Shown here: in pieces, positions 6,292-11,197 of the stretch
Layout: every line of letters begins with the position of its first letter
Numbering within the stretch: position 1 is the stretch's first letter
NCBI GenBank assembly: GCA_003160755.1
Contig: QEXZ01000042.1
Location: forward strand, 1-11,197
Length of the DNA stretch: 11,197 bases
Reading direction: 5' to 3'
Origin: Methanomicrobiales archaeon
Lineage (GTDB): Archaea; Halobacteriota; Syntropharchaeia; Alkanophagales; Methanospirareceae
The notes under the pieces: generated by a model
The model's input: only the letters and a program-made list of their open reading frames with translations
Databases searched by the model: none
Told to the model about the DNA's origin: nothing
Made by a program: the position numbers and the translations under genes

Positions 6292-7200
6292 ATGAGGGAG
6301 ATAAAAGCGATTGTCGTGATTGTGTTGGTTTTAGCAGTGGCATTCATAGCACCAGCAATGGCACAGCAGAACAATGTGATCTCGATAGGTGATGTCCAGG
6401 CTGCACCAAGTGAGAGTATAACAGCACCTATCTTAATTAATAATGCGGCAGGTATAGCAGGCATTAAGATAAAACTGAGTTACAATCCCACGATAGTTAA
6501 TGTAACAGATTATACGCTAGGAGATTTCAATGATATGGATAATACTGATATCAGCAATGCGCAGGATGGATATGTGGTAATATGGGTTATTGAGTGGTCA
6601 CCACAGTCTGGGGATAAAACAGTTGCTAACGTTGAATTAACTGCGGTAGGTAGTGCTTATGATACAAGTGATTTGAATATTAGTATTCTATCGCTGAAAG
6701 ATGATTGTGGCTTAGAGGTGGCAGACAGAAGCACAGAAAAGGGTACATTCACAATCCTTAACGGACCCGGACCAACACCAACACCTACCCCCTCTCCAAC
6801 TCCAGGCGGTAGCGGTGGTGGCGGTGGTGGCGGCGGTGGAGGTGGAGGTGGCTCTGCGATAATCCAAACACCAACCCCAACTCCGACAGCGAATAATACT
6901 CTAAACGATTCTGATAGTTCTGTTGATTCTGGCGATTCTGGCACTTGCTGTCTTACAAACGAAGCCCCTGAAAACATCGTATTGACGGAGGTCACGAGTC
7001 TAAATGTCAGCAAGGGCAAAAATATGCAAAAAAGGCCTGCACAAGCACAAACAAAAACACCTACACCAACTGAACCAACAATAACTGAGACAACAACAGA
7101 AACAGAAAACAAATTAATTTCCATACCACGATTCTATGCTATATTTGGACTGGTTGGATTGCTGATTATTGCCTACCGGTTTCGAAGAAAACCATCTTGA
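6292..7200 (+). CDS. Surface-anchored cohesin protein with Pro/Thr and poly-Gly stalk
   Basis: This is a 302-residue protein. Residues 1-25 are a signal peptide (ending PAMA), and 27-156 a cohesin-like domain that has diverged from the other two (ISIGDVQAAPSESITAPILI, IAGIKIKLSYNPTIVNV, closing GTFTILN). Residues 161-171 are PT repeats. Residues 172-188 are a glycine tract with 13 Gly in a row, coded by GGN triplets, followed by more PTPTPT. Residues 226-243 (ENIVLTEVTSLNVSKGKN) resemble the beginning of a PGF-pre-PGF domain that has been cut short. Residues 250-272 are a T/P/E-rich stalk, and 279-302 are an aromatic-led hydrophobic segment with a basic end (PRFYAIFGLVGLLIIAY, RFRRK). That tail looks like the PGF-CTERM sorting signal but has Arg where Gly is expected, so it may be cleaved by an archaeosortase or simply stay as a membrane anchor. 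It is the likely attachment point for the dockerin encoded just upstream. Confidence 0.87.
   Translation: MREIKAIVVIVLVLAVAFIAPAMAQQNNVISIGDVQAAPSESITAPILINNAAGIAGIKIKLSYNPTIVNVTDYTLGDFNDMDNTDISNAQDGYVVIWVIEWSPQSGDKTVANVELTAVGSAYDTSDLNISILSLKDDCGLEVADRSTEKGTFTILNGPGPTPTPTPSPTPGGSGGGGGGGGGGGGGSAIIQTPTPTPTANNTLNDSDSSVDSGDSGTCCLTNEAPENIVLTEVTSLNVSKGKNMQKRPAQAQTKTPTPTEPTITETTTETENKLISIPRFYAIFGLVGLLIIAYRFRRKPS
6804..6851 (+). repeat. GGN triplet tract coding poly-glycine
   Basis: A run of GGT/GGC/GGA codons, broken by one AGC, encodes the stalk's glycine tract. The changes are in units of three, so slippage would alter stalk length without breaking the frame. Confidence 0.8.
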
Positions 7201-7252
7201 TTACATTAATTACCCCTCCAGGCATGATCATGATATTCAACGTATGTTCTTT

Positions 7253-7416
7253 CGTATGTGTTTAGCTGAGGCGAAAAAAACCACGAGATTTCACGAGATT
7301 AACACAAGAAGAGGGTACTACGCAGAAGATATTGGTTAGATTTACATTTTATGTTTTATGTCTTCATATTTTCTCGTGAAAATCTGTGTAATCTTGTGGT
7401 TAGCTAAACACGTACG
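7253..7416. mobile_element. MITE-like element with 15-bp inverted ends
   Basis: The 164-bp segment has ends CGTATGTGTTTAGCT (7253-7267) and AGCTAAACACGTACG (7402-7416), inverted repeats with one mismatch. Inside both ends are copies, in opposite orientation, of a degenerate 10-mer, CACRAGATTT: two at 7282-7301 on this strand and about three at 7368-7400 on the other. It has no coding capacity. The right end (7385-7415) recurs at 9620-9650 with 2 mismatches in 31 bases, so the sequence is dispersed. I infer a non-autonomous element or an old repeat family; no target duplication is evident. Confidence 0.55.
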
Positions 7417-7506
7417 AGGAATGAAATGGGAAAGGGAGTAGAAATAAAAAAGGAAGGGATATTTATACCCCTTAAAGTATTGGAAGGAATTGGTTTGGGG
7501 AACTTT

Positions 7507-7563
7507 GATTTGCGCGAATCGATTTTTGTGGATGCAAATATTTTTGAAAATTATTGTAATTTT
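7507..7563. promoter_or_regulatory. Two palindromes upstream of the winged-helix gene
   Basis: An imperfect 14-bp palindrome, GATTTGCGCGAATC, lies at 7507-7520. A perfect 7+3+7 inverted repeat (AAAATTA-TTG-TAATTTT) lies at 7547-7563, about 17 bp before the TATA box. Either could be an operator for the regulator encoded downstream. The second is AT-only on its arms and could be chance. Confidence 0.35.
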
Positions 7564-7576
7564 TTTATACATTATC

Positions 7577-7594
7577 GCAAAATATATATATAAG
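7577..7594 (+). promoter_or_regulatory. TATA box of a leaderless transcript
   Basis: GCAAAATATATATATAAG gives a BRE-like GCAAA followed by a strong TATA box centred near 7587. Start of transcription is expected about 25 bp on, at roughly 7612, leaving a leader of only a few bases before the ATG at 7620. No Shine-Dalgarno is present, which fits a leaderless mRNA. Confidence 0.7.
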
Positions 7595-7619
7595 GAATTC
7601 AATAAAAGAATAAATATCT

Positions 7620-7976
7620 ATGGACATACTGAAGAAGATATTTGGAAAAAATAGCACGTATCTTAAGGTTATACTCCAGTTCTACAACAACAACGGCTAC
7701 TTCAATAATATCTCCGGGCTTGCAAACACACTCGATGTGAGCCACGTGACCGTCCGAAAAGTTATATCCGATCTCGTAGACGCGGGAGTATTAAGAGAAA
7801 TAGATATAGGGAGGTCAATGGTGATAAAAGTTAATGAGAGAAGTCCTTATGCAAAGGCACTTTTCGATTTCCTCGATTCTATGTGGAGTATAAAGGAAAA
7901 TAAAAGCATAGAGGAAATAATACAAAAAAGGTCAAAAGAAGCCGCTTCCATTAGCGGGGGAGAGTGGGGTCTTTAA
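7620..7976 (+). CDS. Winged helix-turn-helix transcriptional regulator
   Basis: This is a 118-residue cytoplasmic protein. Residues 14-75 fit a winged helix: a first helix (YLKVILQFYNNNG), the turn with its recognition helix (ISGLANTLDVSHVTVRKVIS, then DLVDAGVL), and a two-strand wing (REIDIGRSMVIKVN). The rest (76-110) is helical and charged, suitable for dimer contacts or for binding a partner. The ATG at 7620 follows a strong TATA box with no room for a leader. Its stop lies two bases before the next ATG, so it is translationally coupled to the GvpD/KaiC-like ATPase and the two probably act together, the ATPase modulating the regulator. It may control its own promoter. The family is clear; target genes are unknown. 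Confidence 0.85.
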   Translation: MDILKKIFGKNSTYLKVILQFYNNNGYFNNISGLANTLDVSHVTVRKVISDLVDAGVLREIDIGRSMVIKVNERSPYAKALFDFLDSMWSIKENKSIEEIIQKRSKEAASISGGEWGL

Positions 7977-7978
7977 TC

Positions 7979-9385
7979 ATGCAGGAAGTAGAAAGCGCAC
8001 TTAAATCAATGGAAAGCTATACCATCTTGCTTAAAGGCGCTCCAGGCACTGGAAAGACCACTTATGCGGTGACGCTTCTCGAACAATTATGCCGGGGAGA
8101 TGCTAAAGCTAAAGGTGTTTATATCTCCACTCGTATAGACCCTGCTGTGCTGTATAAACAGTTTCCGAGTTTGCAAAAGCGTGTCCCTCGTAAAAATATT
8201 ATTGATGCCACGCAATCGGAATTTTCCGATGCTGAGTTCCAGGTGCTATACGAAGACTTCTCAAGCTTCTTAAGGGCTGTTTACAACCTTGTTGCAGAAG
8301 AGGACGTTACAATTCTGATAATAGATAGCTGGGATGCTGTTTCTTTTCAGATAGGCAAAGAAAATCAGGGCATAGAAAAGCTTGAAAACACTATGTTGGA
8401 TATCGCTCGAAAAACGAAGACGCATTTAGTTTTAATCACTGAATACACCGATGAGAAAAAGTTGGATTATCTCGCCGATGGTATTCTAAGATTGGAAAAA
8501 GAACAGATAGACGATAAAATCGTGAGGAGAGTGTTTATAGATAAATTGAGGGGTTTCCAGGTTCCCCATAGTAACTATCCCTTCACCTTAGAAGCCGGGA
8601 AGTTCTCACATTTTGTTACCCCCGCCACCGAATTAGGCAGCGGCTGGCACAAGGTAATCAAGAACAAAGAGAAAGGATCTCAGGGGATTTATTCTACTGG
8701 AATGCAAGATTTAGATGCGATAATCGGTGGCTATCCGGGAGGGAGTTTTGTCCTGTTGGAAATAGCGGATGATAGCATAAGTCAGAGTTACAGACCTGTT
8801 TTATTCCATATAATTTCCAATTTCATGCTGAATAACTGCGGTGTTATATACATGCCCGAGGAGGGCTCTTATTCTTCCTCGGTGAAGAAGCTTCTTTCGG
8901 ATTATGTCAGCGAAGAAGTGCTGGATAAAAACTTGCGGATGCCCACCATCTCTGAACCTGAAAGTGAAGACCCGTGTTTATTCAAGATTGATGTTGAGGG
9001 TAAAGGCGAAAAGGGGTCAAAATCATTGAAAGAGTACTTAGCGAAGCATCTTGAGGTCTATAAAGGGTTGAAAAAGCCGGTATTGCACGTTCTCGGCTTA
9101 ACAAGGCTGGATATTTACTCAGAGGAGGACATAAGAGGAATGCTTTCAGAAGTGGTGTCGTGGGTGAGAACAACAAATGACGTTTTGATAGGTGTTTTGA
9201 AACCTTCAGCAAAGTTAAAGAACGAGATACGTGAGATGGCTGATGTTCATCTTAAGTTCATACCAATCAATGGCACGATTAATGTTTACGGCGTTAAACC
9301 TCGCACTCTCCTCTACAATATCGCGCCCCTATCTGTTACTGCGGAGAAAGAGTATCATCAGCTCAAGCTTACTCCTTTTTTGTGA
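7979..9385 (+). CDS. GvpD/KaiC-like RecA-superfamily ATPase
   Basis: This is a 468-residue cytoplasmic protein with two RecA-type halves. The first half has a full Walker A, GAPGTGKTT at 20-28, a Walker B strand ILIID ending at D116, and the KaiC-like late blocks LADGILRLE (165-173) and RRVFIDKLRGF (183-193). The second half starts near TGMQDLDAIIGGYPGGS (240-256), which is laid out like a KaiC domain but reads GGYPGGSFVLLEIADD where the phosphate loop should be, so it probably cannot bind ATP. The overall plan resembles GvpD, which in haloarchaea works with GvpE to control gas-vesicle genes, and related ATPases in methanogens; I see no gas-vesicle gene here. I use the ATG at 7979, two bases after the preceding stop, rather than a GTG at 7964 that would overlap the upstream gene by 13 bp. 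Pairing with a winged-helix protein suggests a signalling or regulatory role. Confidence 0.82.
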   Translation: MQEVESALKSMESYTILLKGAPGTGKTTYAVTLLEQLCRGDAKAKGVYISTRIDPAVLYKQFPSLQKRVPRKNIIDATQSEFSDAEFQVLYEDFSSFLRAVYNLVAEEDVTILIIDSWDAVSFQIGKENQGIEKLENTMLDIARKTKTHLVLITEYTDEKKLDYLADGILRLEKEQIDDKIVRRVFIDKLRGFQVPHSNYPFTLEAGKFSHFVTPATELGSGWHKVIKNKEKGSQGIYSTGMQDLDAIIGGYPGGSFVLLEIADDSISQSYRPVLFHIISNFMLNNCGVIYMPEEGSYSSSVKKLLSDYVSEEVLDKNLRMPTISEPESEDPCLFKIDVEGKGEKGSKSLKEYLAKHLEVYKGLKKPVLHVLGLTRLDIYSEEDIRGMLSEVVSWVRTTNDVLIGVLKPSAKLKNEIREMADVHLKFIPINGTINVYGVKPRTLLYNIAPLSVTAEKEYHQLKLTPFL

Positions 9386-9484
9386 ATAGAATATAAAGTA
9401 TCGCTTCTTTCTATTTAAGACACAGATTTACACTGATTTACGCAGATTTATTTTAGTTTAACACTGTTGATTCTTATCACCTGT
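9386..9484. other. Intergenic start with a 10-mer tandem repeat
   Basis: Just after the ATPase stop there is a T-rich stretch (9402-9417) that may end transcription. At 9421-9450 follow three tandem 10-mers (CACAGATTTA, CACTGATTTA, CGCAGATTTA). The same degenerate motif, CACRAGATTT, occurs at 7282-7301, reversed at about 7368-7400 and 9568-9578, and at 10968-10986. It seems to be a dispersed repeat unit of this genome. Confidence 0.6.
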
Positions 9485-9541
9485 GTTAATTAAGCCCTTT
9501 CCGGGCTTGCGGGAACGTGGGCAGAGCCCACGAGCGTTAAT
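9485..9541. repeat. GC-rich double-hairpin element, copy 1, flanked by GTTAAT
   Basis: Hairpin one is AAGCCC-TTTCC-GGGCTT (9492-9508). After GCGGGAA comes hairpin two, CGTGGGC-AGA-GCCCACG (9516-9532). The direct repeat GTTAAT lies on both sides (9485-9490 and 9536-9541) and looks like a target-site duplication. The element interrupts AT-rich 10-mer repeat sequence, so it may be a tiny mobile unit. As RNA it would fold strongly and could also end or stabilise transcripts. Confidence 0.7.
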
Positions 9542-9578
9542 CTGTATCCATAATTTATTTTCTGTTTTCTTGTGAAAT

Positions 9579-9618
9579 AAACCCTTTCAGGGTTTGCGGG
9601 ACGTGGGCAGAGCCCACG
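9579..9618. repeat. GC-rich double-hairpin element, copy 2
   Basis: AAACCC-TTTCA-GGGTTT (9579-9595), then GCGGGA, then CGTGGGC-AGA-GCCCACG (9602-9618). The first stem differs from copy 1 by compensated changes (AAGCCC/GGGCTT becomes AAACCC/GGGTTT), so pairing is kept while sequence changes. It sits between the reversed 10-mer TTTCTTGTGAAAT and the copy of the MITE-like end at 9620. Confidence 0.7.
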
Positions 9619-9619
9619 A

Positions 9620-9650
9620 TGTGTAATCTGGTGGTTAGCTAAACACATAC
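9620..9650. repeat. Second copy of the MITE-like right end
   Basis: The 31 bases match 7385-7415 with two differences, including the core GTGGTTAGCTAAACAC. No matching left end is seen nearby, so this is a partial or rearranged copy. It lies directly upstream of the Pus10 promoter. Confidence 0.8.
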
Positions 9651-9675
9651 CAACTTATTAACTTGGACAAGGATA

Positions 9676-9690
9676 TTTATTTTTATAAAG
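9676..9690 (+). promoter_or_regulatory. TATA-like sequence at the start of Pus10
   Basis: TTTATTTTTATAAAG directly abuts the ATG at 9691. If this is the TATA box, transcription would begin near 9709 and a leaderless message would start translation at the in-frame GTG at 9712, seven codons later. If another promoter is used, the ATG at 9691 stands. No Shine-Dalgarno supports either start. Confidence 0.4.
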
Positions 9691-10962
9691 ATGTTGGGTA
9701 AAGATTCCCATGTGGAAGAGGAATTAGAAAAAACAGAAGTAATAGAAACAGCACGCAAAATAGTAAAAGAAGGACTTGGACCTATCTGCGACAACTGCAT
9801 TGGCAGACAATTTGCAAAGATTTCCTCAGGGCTATCAAACGCTAAAAGAGGGCAAATACTAAAAGAAGTGCTGAGAACGAAATGGAAAGGCGAAGAGATA
9901 GAACAAGGCAAATGCTGGGTATGTAATGGCCTGTTTGAGAATTTAGATGGGTGGGTGTTAAAGGCACTGGACGCGCTGAGAGAATATGAATTTGACTCAT
10001 TTCTCGTGGGTACAAAAGTAAGTGGGATGCTGCTGGAGAACGAGGAATTGATATGGGAGATTGCAGGAGCTTCTTACGCTGAGCCGTTAAAAGCGGAATT
10101 GAATAGAGAAATAGGAAAAAGAATAGAGCGAGAAACAGGAAAAACAGTTGATTTTGAGCGACCTGACCTTGTGGTACTACTGAATTTATGGACGGAAAAG
10201 GTGGAATTACAGGTGAACTCGTGTTTCATTTATGGCAGATACAGGAAGTTCGAGCGGGGAATACCACAAACAAGATGGTTATGCCGTGAGTGCCGGGGTA
10301 GAGGCTGTGAGAAGTGCAATTACACAGGCAAAATGTATCCAGAATCCGTAGAGGAACTGATAAGCAGCTCGATATTGGCGGTGTTCAAAGGTGAATACAT
10401 GGTGCTGCATGGATGTGGCAGAGAGGACATAGATGCTCGAATGCTCGGTTCAGGTCGCCCTTTTGTGGTCGAGATAAAGGAGCCGAAACGGAGGAAACTG
10501 GATTTGCGGATGTTAGAAGATAAAGTGAGAGAAGAAAACGCGGGTAAACTGGAAGTAACAGGTCTTCAATACGTGAAACGAGAAATGGTAGCGCAGATAA
10601 AAAATGCGAAAGCAGATAAGACTTACAGGGTCGGAGTGGGGCTTAAGACAAAGGTGCTTAAAAATGATTTGGAAAATGCTCTAAATACGCTGACCGGAGC
10701 AGTGATAGAGCAGAGGACACCAACGAGAGTATTACATAGAAGAGCGGACATGGTAAGGCGGAGGAAGGTACATAGTGCAAAATTGGTATCGTTTGACGAG
10801 TCGGTTTTCTTTATGGAGATAAAATGTGATGGTGGTCTATACATAAAGGAACTCGTATCAGGCGACGGAGAAAGAACGAAGCCGAATTTGAGCGAGTTGC
10901 TTGGAACGGATGCAGAAGTGAAGGAGCTGGACGTGATGGATGTTTTTTATAATTGCAATTAA
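9691..10962 (+). CDS. pus10: tRNA pseudouridine synthase Pus10
   Basis: This is a 423-residue enzyme that makes pseudouridine at position 55, and in many archaea also 54, in the T-loop of tRNA, taking the place of bacterial TruB. A zinc-binding front is visible as two CxxC pairs, C33-C36 (ICDNCIGRQF) and C75-C78 (CWVCNG). Residues about 85-180 are the THUMP-containing accessory region. A second set of paired cysteines, C198/C201 and C206/C209 (LCRECRGRGCEKCNYTGK), leads into the catalytic domain. Its active-site motif is GREDIDARMLGSGRPFVVEI at 243-262, where an aspartate (D246 by analogy with other pseudouridine synthases) attacks the uridine. The late blocks RTPTRVLHRRADMVRRRKV and GLYIKELVSGDGERTKP are also typical of Pus10. 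Length and motifs are complete, so it should be active. The start could be the ATG at 9691 or the GTG at 9712; neither removes a domain. It appears to be a single-gene unit. Confidence 0.95.
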   Translation: MLGKDSHVEEELEKTEVIETARKIVKEGLGPICDNCIGRQFAKISSGLSNAKRGQILKEVLRTKWKGEEIEQGKCWVCNGLFENLDGWVLKALDALREYEFDSFLVGTKVSGMLLENEELIWEIAGASYAEPLKAELNREIGKRIERETGKTVDFERPDLVVLLNLWTEKVELQVNSCFIYGRYRKFERGIPQTRWLCRECRGRGCEKCNYTGKMYPESVEELISSSILAVFKGEYMVLHGCGREDIDARMLGSGRPFVVEIKEPKRRKLDLRMLEDKVREENAGKLEVTGLQYVKREMVAQIKNAKADKTYRVGVGLKTKVLKNDLENALNTLTGAVIEQRTPTRVLHRRADMVRRRKVHSAKLVSFDESVFFMEIKCDGGLYIKELVSGDGERTKPNLSELLGTDAEVKELDVMDVFYNCN

Positions 10963-10965
10963 TAA

Positions 10966-11040
10966 ACCACAAGATTTCACAAGAAACTTTTTCTTATGTG
11001 GGGTTCCACCCCACCACCCCGCGAGCCCTGTAAGGGCTTA
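10966..11040. repeat. GC-rich double-hairpin element, copy 3 (inverted), beside 10-mers
   Basis: Just after the Pus10 stop, CACAAGATTT and CACAAGAAAC (10968-10987) precede hairpin GTGGGGT-TCC-ACCCCAC (10998-11014), then CACCCCGC, then GAGCCC-TGTAA-GGGCTT (11023-11039, one G-T pair). Read on the other strand it has the same order as copies 1 and 2: AAGCCC stem, GCGGG spacer, GTGGG stem. The GTGGGGT/ACCCCAC stem again keeps pairing while differing in sequence. The T-run before the hairpin (CTTTTTCTT) may serve as the Pus10 terminator. Confidence 0.65.
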
Positions 11041-11078
11041 TAGAAAAGCGTTACCAAAAGAATATATTTGTTTTTCTG

Positions 11079-11143
11079 TAACTACTCACCATTAGGAAGC
11101 CCCCACCACACAACCCGCCACTCCGGCGGGCGGATCGAACTTC
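11079..11143. repeat. Repeat shared with the left edge of the window
   Basis: TAACTACTCACCATTAGGAA followed by GCCCCCA, a hairpin (CCCGCC-ACTCC-GGCGGG at 11119-11135) and GGATCGAA matches bases 1-38 (TAACTCCGTTTGGTAGCCCC, then a smaller hairpin, then GGATCGAA). The outer parts are alike and the hairpin between differs. It may be a dispersed element or the 3' ends of related genes. Confidence 0.4.
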
Positions 11144-11197
11144 GCCCTGACCATTTCGATAAATCGCTCTCCTTTCTTCTTTGCTGTTTCGTAGGTG
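11092..11197 (-). CDS. Possible C-terminal end of a gene running off the window
   Basis: On the minus strand a frame of 34 codons enters from beyond the right edge and stops at TAA (11092-11094). It reads TYETAKKKGERFIEMVRAKF, then DPPAGVAGCVVGAS. The first part has natural amphipathic helix composition, but I do not recognise a family. The final third overlaps the repeat described at 11079-11143, which weakens the case. Confidence 0.3.
   Translation of the reverse strand, partial: TYETAKKKGERFIEMVRAKFDPPAGVAGCVVGAS

Noticed and set aside
6657..7124. Minus-strand frame with a proline run
   Set aside because: It is the complement of the GGN tract and Pro/Thr stalk of the anchored cohesin gene and has no start signals of its own.
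7342..7602. Minus-strand 86-residue frame upstream of the regulator
   Set aside because: It crosses the MITE-like end, both palindromes and the TATA box, and its product is low-complexity and aromatic-rich.
7964..7978. GTG start for the ATPase overlapping the regulator gene
   Set aside because: Possible, but the ATG at 7979 gives a better start codon, normal coupling spacing and an N-terminus that begins just before the first strand leading to the Walker A loop.
9421..9450. CRISPR-like array from three tandem 10-mers
   Set aside because: Units are directly adjacent with no spacers and are far too short; it is a simple degenerate repeat.

Overview
The window reads as chromosomal DNA of a euryarchaeon. 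Pus10, a tRNA pseudouridine synthase found in archaea and some eukaryotes, is complete near the right end. A GvpD/KaiC-like ATPase and several secreted proteins with cohesin and dockerin modules fit the methanogen / ANME / Archaeoglobus part of the Euryarchaeota. Promoters look archaeal (TATA boxes, short or absent leaders), and base composition is AT-rich apart from one GC-rich secreted gene and its broken copy. The lineage is inferred from gene content; no rRNA or species marker is present.

Left and middle (about 1-4900) is an accessory, much-rearranged stretch. It holds a secreted cohesin-FN3 protein (448-1623), a frameshifted gene remnant (1705-2062), a GC-rich secreted protein on the minus strand (2178-2744), and a decayed transposase-like reading frame (about 2898-3286). 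It also holds a chimeric pseudogene (3441-3833, minus) in which the start of a transposase is joined in frame to the end of a second copy of the secreted protein. Last comes a small secreted protein with a carboxypeptidase-regulatory-like domain, a collapsed LamG domain and half a dockerin (4146-4871).

Centre (4923-7200): a near-copy of the promoter, signal peptide and cohesin of the first gene recurs, now joined to an Ig-like domain and a complete two-repeat dockerin (5147-6277). A third gene follows in the same operon (6292-7200). It encodes a cohesin on a Pro/Thr and poly-Gly stalk with a C-terminal membrane anchor. Together these genes could build a surface assembly: an anchored cohesin, a cohesin-dockerin adaptor, free cohesin proteins and dockerin-bearing clients, analogous in logic to a cellulosome scaffold.

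Right (7201-11197) is more conserved. A small MITE-like inverted-repeat element precedes a leaderless winged-helix regulator (7620-7976), which is coupled to a GvpD/KaiC-like ATPase (7979-9385). A repeat-filled spacer with GC-rich double hairpins separates this pair from Pus10 (9691-10962). A third double hairpin follows Pus10, and an uncertain minus-strand gene end runs off the window.
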